A stretch of 64,000 bases of DNA from Mycobacterium pinniadriaticum (lineage in GTDB: Bacteria > Actinomycetota > Actinomycetes > Mycobacteriales > Mycobacteriaceae). Position 1 is the first letter of the stretch. Each line of letters opens with the position of its first letter. The translations under genes and the position numbers were made by a program. The notes under the pieces are model-generated. The model made no database searches, was not told the DNA's origin, and was given only the letters and a program-made list of their open reading frames with translations. Shown in pieces: positions 44,708 to 53,417 of this stretch. Location of the stretch: assembly GCF_026242045.1 (NCBI RefSeq), contig NZ_JAPJDO010000016.1, positions 60,674 through 124,673 on the forward strand, read 5' to 3'.

Positions 44708-46986
44708 CGGATCACCGGGGGCTCATACGCGCGCACCGGCGGCGGGGGGCCATTGAACGTCTCGACCTCAACAAGGACAGCGGCGCCTGTGCAGCCGCGT
44801 GCCAGGGATGAGGTGCCGACATCGTCGGTCAGGACGTTCGGATTACCGTGTACGCACGGCGAATCCGGGTCCGCGGGGTCGGCTGGGTCGTACCACGCGC
44901 CCGTCGAGAGCTGGACCACCCGGGGGCGCAGGGCCGCGTCGACGACCAGGCCGGCCAGGCAGGCTCCGCGATCGTTGAACACCCGCACCACCTGTCCGTC
45001 GACCAGCCCGCGAGCCGCGGCATCACTGGGATGCATCCGAATCGGTTCACGCCCTTGGATCTTCGCGCTCTGGCTGATCGGGCCACCATCGAGCTGACTG
45101 TGCAGCCGAGTCGCGGGTTGGTTGGCGATCAGGTGTAGCGGAAACTGTTCGGCACGTGGGCCGCCCAGCCACTCGACGGGCTCGTACCAGCGCGGGTGTC
45201 CCGCGCAGTCGGGGTAGCCGAAGCCGTGGATATCGTCGGAGAAGATCTCGATCTTCCCGCTCGGAGTGGCCAGCGGGTAGGTCTGTGGGTCGGCGCGGAA
45301 GTCAGCCAGCAGCGTCAGGCCCGGCTCGACCGGCAGGCGCAGGAAGCCGTCAGACCAAAACTGGTCGAAGTCGGGTACGGCGAAATCGATTTCCGCCGAC
45401 CACTTTTCGTACATGTGAACCAACCACTGCCGAGCGGTGCGGCCTTCGGTGAACTGCTCGCCGAAGCCCAGTCGTTCGGCGAGAGCGGCAAAGGTCGTGT
45501 AGTCGTCGCGGGACTGGGCATAGCGGGGCGCCAACGCCGGCATCGCCACCAGGAGTGGATCATTGCGCGATCCGGAGTAGTCGTCCCGTTCGAACGCGGT
45601 AGTGGAGGGGACGACGATGTCGGCGTGGCGGGCCATCGGTGTCCAGTACGGGTCGTGCACCACGACGGTGTCGACACGGGCCAGCGCGTGCCGCAGCCGA
45701 GTCAGATTCTGGTGGTGGTGAAAGGGATTGCCGCCGGCCCAGTAGACGCACTTGATATCGGGGTAGGTCAGCGTGCGCCCGTTGTAGGTGAATGTGTCGC
45801 CGGGGTGGAGAAGCATGTCGCTGATCGCTGCGACGGGGATGAAGGTGCGGACCGGATTGATCCCCTGTGGCAGTGCGGGCAGGCGAACCCGAACCGGTGG
45901 TAGACCGGGTTCGTTCATTGAGCCGTATCCGTGGCCGAAACCCCCTCCGGGAAGGCCGACCTGGCCCAGCATGGCTGCCAGCGTCAAGCCCATCCACGGG
46001 GCCTGTTCGCCGTGGCGCAGACGCTGCAAAGACCAGCTGACGGTGACGATGGTGCGTTGAGTGGCCATCGCTCTCGCTAGCTCGACGAGGGTGACGGCGT
46101 CGAGGCCGCAGATCCGCGCGGCCCACTGCGGTGATTTGGGGACCCCGTCGTCCTGGCCGAGCAGGTAACGTTCGAATCGCTCATAGCCGGTGCAGTAGGT
46201 GTCGAGGAACCGGCGATCGGCGAGATCCTCGGTGGCCAGCACGTAGGCCAGTGCCAGCATGATCGCGACGTCGGTACCGGGCACGGCCGGCAGCCACCTG
46301 CAGTCACCGTCGACGTCGCTGCGCAGCGGGCTGATCGAGACGATGGCGCCGCCCTTGTCGCGGAATCGCTGTAGTGCGCTGCGTGCCGGGTGGGCGGTGG
46401 TGCCGCCGTGGTTGATCCCGGTGTTCTTGAGGTTCACCCCGCCGAAGCACACCAGCAGGTCGGTGTGCGCGACGATGACGTTCCAGTCGGTGGATCGCGT
46501 GAAGAGATCGTCATGGGTGCCGACCACTCGCGGCATGATCACCCCGGTGGCGCCCAAGCTGTAGGAGTGTCGCGAAAAAGTGTATCCGCCAAGCATTTTG
46601 AGGAAACGGTGCACTTGACTCTGGGCGTGGTGGAAGCGTCCGGCGCTGGCCCAGCCGTAAGAACCGCCGTAGATGGCTTCGTTGCCGTAGGTGTCGACGA
46701 CTCGGCGCAGTTCGTCGGCGAGCAGGTCCGTGAGTTCCTCCCAACCCACCGCGACGAACTCGTCGGCGCCTCGTGCCGTGCTGGGCCCGGGCCCGTCGCG
46801 CAACCAACCGCGACGGATGACGGGCGACGCGATGCGAGACCGGTGCCGCAGTGATCCCGGAAGGTTGCCGAGCAGGGGAGAGGGGTCGCTGTCGCCGGGA
46901 ATGGGGGCGACCGCGATGATCTCGCCGTCGGCCAGCGATGCGCTGAAGGCGCCCCAGTGCGCGAGGCTCCTGCGGGCACCGGGCAT
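44704..46986 (-). CDS. bisC: Biotin sulfoxide reductase-type molybdopterin oxidoreductase
   Basis: A 760-residue enzyme of the DMSO reductase family, TorA/BisC branch. It lacks an N-terminal Fe-S cluster motif, as expected for this branch. The molybdenum Ser ligand lies in YGGSYGWASAGRFHH (residues 106-120). MGD-binding segments include VYWAGGNPFHHHQNL and the C-terminal GNPNVLTDDVGTSSLA. No Tat signal is seen, so it is cytoplasmic. It probably reduces biotin or methionine sulfoxide. ATG 46986 is chosen as it starts the conserved ARRSLAHWGAF block. It closely resembles Rv1442, which is elsewhere in M. tuberculosis. Confidence 0.9.
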   Translation of the reverse strand: MPGARRSLAHWGAFSASLADGEIIAVAPIPGDSDPSPLLGNLPGSLRHRSRIASPVIRRGWLRDGPGPSTARGADEFVAVGWEELTDLLADELRRVVDTYGNEAIYGGSYGWASAGRFHHAQSQVHRFLKMLGGYTFSRHSYSLGATGVIMPRVVGTHDDLFTRSTDWNVIVAHTDLLVCFGGVNLKNTGINHGGTTAHPARSALQRFRDKGGAIVSISPLRSDVDGDCRWLPAVPGTDVAIMLALAYVLATEDLADRRFLDTYCTGYERFERYLLGQDDGVPKSPQWAARICGLDAVTLVELARAMATQRTIVTVSWSLQRLRHGEQAPWMGLTLAAMLGQVGLPGGGFGHGYGSMNEPGLPPVRVRLPALPQGINPVRTFIPVAAISDMLLHPGDTFTYNGRTLTYPDIKCVYWAGGNPFHHHQNLTRLRHALARVDTVVVHDPYWTPMARHADIVVPSTTAFERDDYSGSRNDPLLVAMPALAPRYAQSRDDYTTFAALAERLGFGEQFTEGRTARQWLVHMYEKWSAEIDFAVPDFDQFWSDGFLRLPVEPGLTLLADFRADPQTYPLATPSGKIEIFSDDIHGFGYPDCAGHPRWYEPVEWLGGPRAEQFPLHLIANQPATRLHSQLDGGPISQSAKIQGREPIRMHPSDAAARGLVDGQVVRVFNDRGACLAGLVVDAALRPRVVQLSTGAWYDPADPADPDSPCVHGNPNVLTDDVGTSSLARGCTGAAVLVEVETFNGPPPPVRAYEPPVIR

Positions 46987-47030
46987 GGCAAGGATTCTAT
47001 GGTCCGGCCGGCGGCACATCCCGCGAGGCG

Positions 47031-47048
47031 ACCAACCATCCGGTTGGT
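47031..47048. promoter_or_regulatory. 18-bp palindromic operator upstream of fadE20
   Basis: ACCAACCATCCGGTTGGT has perfect 7-bp arms around 4 bases. It lies 43 bp before the fadE20 start and 45 bp from the bisC start, so either may be controlled. The form is typical of TetR-family sites at mycobacterial fatty-acid genes. The cognate regulator is not in this window. Confidence 0.65.
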
Positions 47049-47090
47049 CTATTCTCGTCGCAGAACTCCGCAGCCGCCGGGAAGGAAGTC

Positions 47091-48263
47091 ATGGCCCCCG
47101 AGAAGCACTCCGTCGTCAAGTACGAGCGAACCCTCTTCGAGCCCGAGCACGACCTGTTCCGGGAGTCGTACCGGGCATTTCTCGATCGGCACGTGGCGCC
47201 GTTCCACGAGCAGTGGGAGAAGGACAAGATCGTCGACCGCGGCGTCTGGCTCGAGGCCGGTAAGCAGGGCTTTCTCGGGATGGCCGTGCCTGAGGAGTAC
47301 GGCGGCGGGGGCAACCCGGACTTCCGCTACAACGTGATCCTGACCGAGGAGACCGCCGCGGGGCGGTACAGCGGGCTCGGGTTCGGCCTGCACAACGACA
47401 TCATCGCGCCGTACCTGCTGCATCTGGCCACCGAGGAGCAGAAGCAGCGTTGGCTGCCCAAGTTCTGCAGCGGCGAGTACATCACCGCCATCGCGATGAC
47501 CGAACCCGGTACCGGCAGCGACCTGCAGGGCATCAAGACCCGGGCGGTCAAACAGGACGACCACTACATCCTCAACGGTTCCAAGACGTTCATCACCAAC
47601 GGCATCAACGCCGACCTGGTGATCGTGGTCGCCCAGACCGACCCGGACAAAGGCGCACAGGGCTTCTCCCTCCTGGTGGTGGAGCGCGGCATGGAGGGCT
47701 TCGAGCGCGGCCGGCACCTCGACAAGATCGGCCTGGATGCGCAGGACACCGCCGAGTTGTCCTTCACCGATGTCAAGGTTCCGTTCGAGAACCTGCTCGG
47801 CGAGGAGGGTATGGGCTTCATCTACCTGATGCAGAACCTGCCGCAGGAACGCCTCAACATCGCGGTGATGGCCGCCGCGGGCATGGAGAGCGTGCTCGAG
47901 CAGACGTTGCAGTACGCCAAGGAACGCAAGGCTTTCGGCAAACCGATCGGCAGCCAGCAGAACAGCCGCTTCCTGCTGGCGGAATTGTCCACCGAGGCGA
48001 CGGCGGTCCGCATCATGGTCGATGAGTTCATCCGGCTGCACCTGGACGGACAGTTGTCGGCCGAGCAGGCGTCGATGGCGAAGTGGTACGCGACCGAGAA
48101 GCAGGTGCATCTCGTCGACCGCTGCCTGCAACTGCACGGCGGTTACGGATATATGCGGGAATATCCGGTGGCGCGGTCGTTCCTCGATGCCCGGGTTCAG
48201 ACGATTTACGGCGGGACGACCGAAATCATGAAGGAGATTATCGGCCGCAGCCTGGGCGTCTAA
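47091..48263 (+). CDS. fadE20: Acyl-CoA dehydrogenase FadE20
   Basis: A 390-residue flavoenzyme that introduces the 2,3 double bond into acyl-CoA in beta-oxidation. It shows the PEEYGGGGNP loop, AMTEPGTGSDLQGIKT (FAD and substrate contacts) near residue 137, and the C-terminal QLHGGYGYMREYPV and QTIYGGTTEIMKEIIGR, which contact FAD. The catalytic Glu is expected in the IYGGTTEIM segment. It corresponds to Rv2724c. A palindromic operator precedes it. The chain length of the substrate is unknown. Confidence 0.94.
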   Translation: MAPEKHSVVKYERTLFEPEHDLFRESYRAFLDRHVAPFHEQWEKDKIVDRGVWLEAGKQGFLGMAVPEEYGGGGNPDFRYNVILTEETAAGRYSGLGFGLHNDIIAPYLLHLATEEQKQRWLPKFCSGEYITAIAMTEPGTGSDLQGIKTRAVKQDDHYILNGSKTFITNGINADLVIVVAQTDPDKGAQGFSLLVVERGMEGFERGRHLDKIGLDAQDTAELSFTDVKVPFENLLGEEGMGFIYLMQNLPQERLNIAVMAAAGMESVLEQTLQYAKERKAFGKPIGSQQNSRFLLAELSTEATAVRIMVDEFIRLHLDGQLSAEQASMAKWYATEKQVHLVDRCLQLHGGYGYMREYPVARSFLDARVQTIYGGTTEIMKEIIGRSLGV

Positions 48264-48482
48264 TTCGGATTGCCGTCTTGACCTGCGGTTTTAGTCCGTC
48301 TCGGGCGTCCTTCGGTGGGTGTGCGGGACGAATGCGGCGACTTATTGCTCCACTTTTCCGAAGTTTTACCCCCTCCAACGGGTGGGTTATCTAGGGAAAT
48401 GCCGCGTGTCGCGAAGTGCTGACGCACAGTTGACGCGGAGGATAAGGGCAAGGCATCTTGACCGAAACCGCGGGGAGAGTGC

Positions 48483-50609
48483 ATGACCTGGCTTGGAAGT
48501 CGCCTCAGTAGAGGTGTCGGCAGGATGGCGCTGGCCGTCGTCGCGACGGCGACGGCGGCTCTGCTGTTGGCGCCCGGGGCGATCGCGACGCCCGAAAGTG
48601 ACGCAAGCGATGCCATCGACCAGGCCTGGCAGGCCGCCGGTGGCGACGGCTCTCCGGTAGGCGCCAAGGACGGCGACGTCTACGCGGTCGGCGACGGGTT
48701 CGCCCAGAACTTCAGCGACGGCAAGATCTTCTTCACCCCGGCCACCGGCGCGCACCTGCTGTTCGGGCCGATCCTGGACAAGTACGAGGCGCTGGGTGGC
48801 CCGGCCGATGGAGACCTCGGGTTCCCGACCATCGACGAAGTGCCGGGTCTGGTGGGTCCGGACAGCCGGGTCAGCACATTCAGCGCCAGCGACAAGCCGG
48901 CGATCTTCTGGACGCCCGACACCGGCGCTTGGGTTGTGCGTGGCGCCATCAACGCGGCCTGGGACAAGCTCGGCGGTTCTGCCGGCACGATGGGCGTGCC
49001 CAGTGGCGAGGAGACCTTCGACGGCAGCGTGGTCAGCCAGAAGTTCACCGGCGGCGAGATCGCCTACGACGACGCCACCAAGACGTTTACCACTGTGCCC
49101 CCCGAGCTGGCCGAGAATCTGGCCGGCGTCGAGGTGCCGACCGATGCCACGACAGCGATCAACCAGGCATGGCGCGCCGCGGGCGGGCTTTCGGGACCGC
49201 TCGGAGCCCGGCAGGGGGCGCAGCGCTCGATCGGGGCCGATGGCGCCGAGCAGGATTACGCCGGGGGCAAGATCTTCTACTCGCCGGCGACAGGCGCACA
49301 TGCGGTCACGGGCGCCATCCTGGCGAAGTATGAGGAGCAGGGCGGCCCGACCGGGGACCTGGGTCTGCCGACCGGGACCGAGGCCGACGGGGGCGCGCCC
49401 AACAGTCGGGTGAGCACCTTCAGTGCCGCCGACCAGCCGGTGATCTTCTGGACGCCCGACAACGGTGCCATCGTGGTGCGCGGCGCGATCAACGCCGCGT
49501 GGGCGAAGCTGGGCGGGGCTACCGGCAAGCTCGGTGTCCCGACCGGCGAGCAGAGCACCGACGGCGACACGGTGACCCAGAAGTTCAGTGGTGGCGAGAT
49601 CTCCTGGAACAAGGCCACCAACAAGTTCACCACCAAACCCGCGGAGCTGGCCGCAGAGTTGTCGGGCGTGGAGGTGCCGAATGCGACCGGACCGCAGGCC
49701 GGCCCGACGACACCGAAGTCGGGCAAGGGCTTCACCTGGCACTGGTGGTGGCTGCTGATCATCATTCCGGCGTTGCTGCTGGTGGCGGTGATCGCGCTCG
49801 GCCTGCTCTGGTTGCAGCGCCGCCGCGGCGCCGATATCGAGGTCGACGACGAGTTCCACGATTCGGACTACGACGACGATCACTGGCCCAGTGACGCCGA
49901 TGCGTCGGCCGGTGGGTCCGGGTCCTCGCGGTTCTCGACATACCCTGACGGCGGCGGTGCGCAGGTCGCCCAGGCACCCGGCTTCGCCTGGGCGCACTCG
50001 GCGACCGACGACAAGTCGATGCCCGGTCCCGAGGACGTCTTCGACGGCGATCAGGATTCCATCGACACCACGCCGACCCGGATTCCCGAGGAGCCGGCAC
50101 TGTCCGGCCAAACCGATGAGCCGGAAGCGGTCGATGCCCAAGTCGAACTCGAGTACGCCGAGGTCGAGGAGCTCGACGACACCGATCAGTCCAGCGATTC
50201 GGGGCGCCACGCGGCGGTGAACCTCGAAGAGTCGCAGTCGATGTGGCGACTCGACATGGGCGAACTCGGAACGCCGCGCCGCCGCCGCGCCGCCGAGCCT
50301 GAGCCGGTGGATCTGGTCGAGCCAGAAGTCGTCGAGCCGGAGGATTCGGCTCCGCCCGAGCAACCGGTCACCGAAACGGCGGAGGTGCTGCAGTCCGATG
50401 TGCACCCTGGCGCGGCCCCGGCGCGCCCGGCTATTCACCTCCCGCTCTCCGATCCGTATCAGGCACCGGAGGGTTACGTGATCAAGGCCAACACCCATTC
50501 GGGGCTCTACTACACCCCGGACTCGGCCCTCTACGACCACACTGTGCCCGAAGTGTGGTTCGCCAGCGAGGAACTCGCTCAGGCGAACGGATTCCTGAAG
50601 GCCGAGTGA
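48483..50609 (+). CDS. LGFP-repeat membrane protein with C-terminal sunset-type domain
   Basis: A 708-residue protein, Rv2721c-like. A signal peptide (about 1-36) precedes six or so LGFP-type repeats (GDLGFPTIDE, GTMGVPSGEE, GPLGARQG, GDLGLPTGTE, GKLGVPTGE) that are expected to bind cell wall. The repeats form two similar halves (about 38-215 and 222-405). One membrane helix (about 425-447) leads to an acidic, disordered cytoplasmic tail of about 210 residues. The end (EGYVIKANTHSGLYYTPDS..) looks like the small sunset domain. The role may be to link wall and cytoplasm. It converges on lexA with an 8-bp gap. Confidence 0.8.
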   Translation: MTWLGSRLSRGVGRMALAVVATATAALLLAPGAIATPESDASDAIDQAWQAAGGDGSPVGAKDGDVYAVGDGFAQNFSDGKIFFTPATGAHLLFGPILDKYEALGGPADGDLGFPTIDEVPGLVGPDSRVSTFSASDKPAIFWTPDTGAWVVRGAINAAWDKLGGSAGTMGVPSGEETFDGSVVSQKFTGGEIAYDDATKTFTTVPPELAENLAGVEVPTDATTAINQAWRAAGGLSGPLGARQGAQRSIGADGAEQDYAGGKIFYSPATGAHAVTGAILAKYEEQGGPTGDLGLPTGTEADGGAPNSRVSTFSAADQPVIFWTPDNGAIVVRGAINAAWAKLGGATGKLGVPTGEQSTDGDTVTQKFSGGEISWNKATNKFTTKPAELAAELSGVEVPNATGPQAGPTTPKSGKGFTWHWWWLLIIIPALLLVAVIALGLLWLQRRRGADIEVDDEFHDSDYDDDHWPSDADASAGGSGSSRFSTYPDGGGAQVAQAPGFAWAHSATDDKSMPGPEDVFDGDQDSIDTTPTRIPEEPALSGQTDEPEAVDAQVELEYAEVEELDDTDQSSDSGRHAAVNLEESQSMWRLDMGELGTPRRRRAAEPEPVDLVEPEVVEPEDSAPPEQPVTETAEVLQSDVHPGAAPARPAIHLPLSDPYQAPEGYVIKANTHSGLYYTPDSALYDHTVPEVWFASEELAQANGFLKAE

Positions 50610-50616
50610 GGTTCCG

Positions 50617-51312
50617 CTAGATCTTGCGGATCACTGTCACGACCTTGCCGAGGATGGCTGCGTCGTTGCCGGGAATCGGGTCGAACGCTGGATTGTGCGG
50701 CATCAGCCAGACCTGACCGCCGGCGCGTTTGAACGTCTTCACGGTGGCCTCGCCGTCGATCATCGCCGCGACGATGTCGCCGTTGTCGGCCACGTTCTGC
50801 TGACGAACGACGACCCAGTCCCCGTCGCAGATCGCCGCGTCGACCATGGATTCGCCGACGACCTTGAGTAGGAACAGCGAACCCTCACCGACCAACTCGC
50901 GCGGCAGCGGAAAGACATCTTCGACGGCTTCCTCGGCCAGGATCGGGCCGCCGGCGGCGATGCGGCCCAGCACCGGCACGAATGTCGGTTCTGGAAGTGC
51001 GTCCGATCCGGCGACCTCGGTGCGCACCGGGGCCACGTTGTCGTCGGCGCCGCGTACGTCCACAGCGCGCGGGCGATTGGCGTCACGGCGCAGGTAGCCC
51101 TTGCGTTCGAGGGTGCGTAGCTGGTGTGCCACCGAAGACGTCGAGGTGAGACCGACGGCGTCGCCGATCTCGCGGATGCTCGGGGGATAGCCACGGCTGG
51201 TGACCGAGGCGCGGATGACCTCGAGGATGGTCCGCTGCCGCTCGGTCAGTCCGGAATCGGTGCCGCCACGGCGGCTTGTGTCGGGGCCTGATGTCTCACT
51301 GCGGTCGCTCAT
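50617..51312 (-). CDS. lexA: SOS repressor LexA
   Basis: A 231-residue repressor of DNA-damage genes. The N-terminal winged helix has ERQRTILEVIRASV and YPPSIREIGDAVGL. The cleavage bond is Ala120-Gly121 in RIAAGGPI. The self-cleavage dyad is Ser155 (VGESMVD) and Lys192 (ATVKTFK). RecA filaments, encoded 24 kb away, stimulate cleavage. ATG 51312 is used. An SOS box at 51345 lies 33 bp upstream and gives autoregulation. It is divergent from chiZ. Confidence 0.96.
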   Translation of the reverse strand: MSDRSETSGPDTSRRGGTDSGLTERQRTILEVIRASVTSRGYPPSIREIGDAVGLTSTSSVAHQLRTLERKGYLRRDANRPRAVDVRGADDNVAPVRTEVAGSDALPEPTFVPVLGRIAAGGPILAEEAVEDVFPLPRELVGEGSLFLLKVVGESMVDAAICDGDWVVVRQQNVADNGDIVAAMIDGEATVKTFKRAGGQVWLMPHNPAFDPIPGNDAAILGKVVTVIRKI

Positions 51313-51344
51313 GGGGCCGAATCTAGTCGCGGCGCGATCGATAA

Positions 51345-51360
51345 TCAAACATTTGTTCGA
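51345..51360. promoter_or_regulatory. SOS (LexA) box between lexA and chiZ
   Basis: On the minus strand TCGAACAAATGTTTGA fits TCGAAC-N4-GTTCGA with one mismatch. It lies 33 bp before the lexA start and marks autoregulation. Confidence 0.88.
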
Positions 51361-51423
51361 CCGTGGCGTGTCGGATCCGCGGTAATCGAGCAGGCCACCT
51401 CGCAGTTTAGTGCGATCCAGAAC

Positions 51424-51446
51424 TTGTCGGTGGCCGGATCTATTCT
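51424..51446 (+). promoter_or_regulatory. RecA-NDp (PafBC-dependent) promoter of chiZ
   Basis: TTGTCGGTG, 8 nt, TATTCT: a complete match to tTGTCRgtg-N8-TAnnnT. It faces chiZ and lies 100 bp before its start. Confidence 0.88.
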
Positions 51447-51475
51447 TCAGACACGCTCGCTCAGATGTTCGGAAT

Positions 51476-51514
51476 TCGAACGAATGATCGAGTACAGTTC
51501 GAACACAAGAGCGA
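51476..51514. promoter_or_regulatory. Two degenerate SOS-like boxes in the chiZ leader
   Basis: TCGAACGAATGATCGA (51476-51491) and TCGAACACAAGAGCGA (51499-51514) each have one perfect TCGAAC half-site and one poor half. They lie downstream of the RecA-NDp promoter, where bound LexA could block elongation. Binding is uncertain. Confidence 0.45.
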
Positions 51515-51545
51515 ACAGTGGGTGTCTCGGAGGAAGGAAGCAGAC

Positions 51546-52031
51546 GTGACAGTCATCGATGATCGGCAGGTGTTCCCATCGGCGGAGCTGCGTCGGGGTG
51601 CGGTGGTAACGCAGGTCGCGCCCGTCCGGGGCCGTCCGACCGGTGCCCGCGGCTACCGGCCACATCCGGCACGGCCGGACATCGCTCCGATGCGCTACCG
51701 CGGTACCGGTGTCGGCTTCTCGCGGGCACCGCACGCCCGCCGCCCGGTCAGCACCGCGGTCACGATCGCGCTGGCCGGCGTTGCCGCACTGATCACCCTG
51801 TGGCTCGGGCTGATCGGCCACGTGAGCGGTGCTCCGGTGGCCACCGACACGGTGGTGCCGGATCAGCTAGCCGTGGTCCAGGTGCAGGCGGGGGAGTCGC
51901 TGCAACAGCTGGCCGGTCGGGTGGCACCGGACGCGCCCGCAGGGCAGGTCATGCAGCGCATCCGCGACCTCAATAAGCTCGATTCTTCCTCGTTGGACGC
52001 CGGGCAGACCCTCATCGCGCCGATCGGTTGA
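51546..52031 (+). CDS. chiZ: Cell-wall hydrolase / division inhibitor ChiZ with LysM domain
   Basis: A 161-residue, single-pass membrane protein, Rv2719c-like. About 60 basic, Arg/Pro-rich, disordered cytoplasmic residues lead to one helix (about 64-86), and then to a LysM domain (VVQVQAGESLQQLAGR, LNKLDSSSLDAGQTLIAPI) in the periplasm. In M. tuberculosis this protein is damage-induced and slows septation. The GTG start at 51546 follows a strong GGAGGAAGGAAG site; the longer ORF starts upstream of the leader. Regulation by RecA-NDp and perhaps LexA is visible. Confidence 0.88.
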   Translation: MTVIDDRQVFPSAELRRGAVVTQVAPVRGRPTGARGYRPHPARPDIAPMRYRGTGVGFSRAPHARRPVSTAVTIALAGVAALITLWLGLIGHVSGAPVATDTVVPDQLAVVQVQAGESLQQLAGRVAPDAPAGQVMQRIRDLNKLDSSSLDAGQTLIAPIG

Positions 52032-52195
52032 TCACCCACCGCGCCATGGCCGGCCAAAATGCGTGCCGGACAAGCGGCCTCGACGGTGGCAGCTGCGCCA
52101 GGTCCAGTTTCCAGTGCGTGGCCGCCCGCCGGACGGCGCAGGTAGGCTCTGGGTGGCTCGAAGTATCGGGTCGCAGCGGAGGCGAAGGAGCGGTC

Positions 52196-52660
52196 ATGCA
52201 CTGTCCGTTCTGTCGCCATCCCGACTCCCGTGTCGTTGATTCCCGCGAAACCGACGAGGGGCAGGCCATCCGGCGGCGTCGTTCCTGCCCGGAATGCGGC
52301 CGGCGGTTCACCACCGTGGAGACCGCGGTGCTGGCGGTCGTGAAGCGGTCCGGGGTCACCGAGCCGTTCAGCCGGGAGAAGGTGATCAGCGGGGTGCGCC
52401 GGGCGTGCCAGGGCCGAGACGTCGACGACGATGCCCTCAATCTGCTGGCTCAGCAGGTCGAGGACTCCGTGCGGGCGGCCGGTTCGCCCGAGATCCCCAG
52501 CCATGAGGTCGGCCTGGCCATTTTGGGCCCGCTTCGCGAGCTCGACGAGGTCGCTTACCTGCGATTCGCGTCGGTGTACCGCTCGTTCAGTTCCGCCGAG
52601 GACTTCGAGCGCGAGATCGAGGCGCTGCGCGCCCATCGCGCGGTGGGTACTTCCGGCTGA
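52196..52660 (+). CDS. nrdR: Ribonucleotide reductase repressor NrdR
   Basis: A 154-residue repressor of ribonucleotide reductase genes. The zinc ribbon uses Cys 3, 6, 31 and 34 (CPFC..CPEC). The ATP-cone domain follows (about 47-137; VKRSGVTEPFSREKVISGV), which senses ATP and dATP. ATG 52196 is preceded by GGCGAAGGAG. It follows chiZ in the same direction after 164 bp. In M. tuberculosis Rv2717c (nitrobindin-like) would come next; here PhzF-like follows at once. Confidence 0.95.
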   Translation: MHCPFCRHPDSRVVDSRETDEGQAIRRRRSCPECGRRFTTVETAVLAVVKRSGVTEPFSREKVISGVRRACQGRDVDDDALNLLAQQVEDSVRAAGSPEIPSHEVGLAILGPLRELDEVAYLRFASVYRSFSSAEDFEREIEALRAHRAVGTSG

Positions 52661-52667
52661 GTTGCGC

Positions 52668-53354
52668 TCAGTTCAGGTGCCGGACACCGTCGCTGACCAC
52701 GCGACCCGCGACGAGCACCCATCCTTCGGGGCTCCACGTCGTGTAAATCTGTGATCCCTTGCCCTGGGTGATCTCGAGGTCCCGGCTCAGATAGTCGGTG
52801 ATCCGCGCCGCCGCGGATCCGGTCGCCTCGTCCTCGGCGACGCCGAGGTCGGTGGCGAACATCCGCGATCGGATGTGCCCGGCATCCCGATCCAGCCACG
52901 TCCACAGGTAATGCTCGACGTCGTCGGGGTAGTCGTCGGGGTCGGCGGCCAGCACGTCGTCGACCGAGTCCAACTCGTGCAGGGCGAACTCCGGTGACCA
53001 TTCGGCCCGCGCCCGCACCACGGTGAGGACGCCGTCGTAGCTGACCTGCACGATGCCGGCCGGTACCTGCAGGGTGTGGATTGGCGTGCCGAGTTCGCGC
53101 AGCCACCAGGCCGCTCCCACCGTGGGATGTCCGGCGAACGGCAATTCGGTGGCGGGGGTGAAGATGTGCGCGTGGGCGGTCGGTGACCCGTTGCCGGGCA
53201 AGTCGACGAATACGGTTTCGCTGTAGCCCAATTCCGTGGCAATGCGCTGGCGTTCACTGGCGGCGACAGTTGCCGCGTCGACCACGCCGAGCGGATTTCC
53301 GAAGTCGCCATCGGAATCGGTGAACACCCGCAGCACAGACACGTCGACGGTCAT
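52668..53354 (-). CDS. PhzF-family isomerase-like protein
   Basis: A 228-residue protein of the PhzF family. It begins SVLRVFTDSDGDFGNPLGVV with the expected Gly-Asn-Pro and has SETVFVD (catalytic Glu position), PFAGHPTVGAAWWL and, in the second half, DEATGSAAARITDYL, which are conserved in the family. At 228 residues it is shorter than typical PhzF proteins (about 280-300). It corresponds to Rv2716. There are no phenazine genes nearby, so the role is unknown. It follows the hydrolase gene on the same strand after 63 bp. Confidence 0.85.
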   Translation of the reverse strand: MTVDVSVLRVFTDSDGDFGNPLGVVDAATVAASERQRIATELGYSETVFVDLPGNGSPTAHAHIFTPATELPFAGHPTVGAAWWLRELGTPIHTLQVPAGIVQVSYDGVLTVVRARAEWSPEFALHELDSVDDVLAADPDDYPDDVEHYLWTWLDRDAGHIRSRMFATDLGVAEDEATGSAAARITDYLSRDLEITQGKGSQIYTTWSPEGWVLVAGRVVSDGVRHLN

Positions 53355-53417
53355 GACCCGACTCTACGACTCCGCGGCGATGACTGGTTCAGACCACGTC
53401 AGCCGGCCGGGTCGTGG

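Noticed and set aside
48387..50540. 717-codon minus-strand ORF opposite the LGFP protein
   Set aside because: Long only because of GC bias and the internal repeats of the sense gene.
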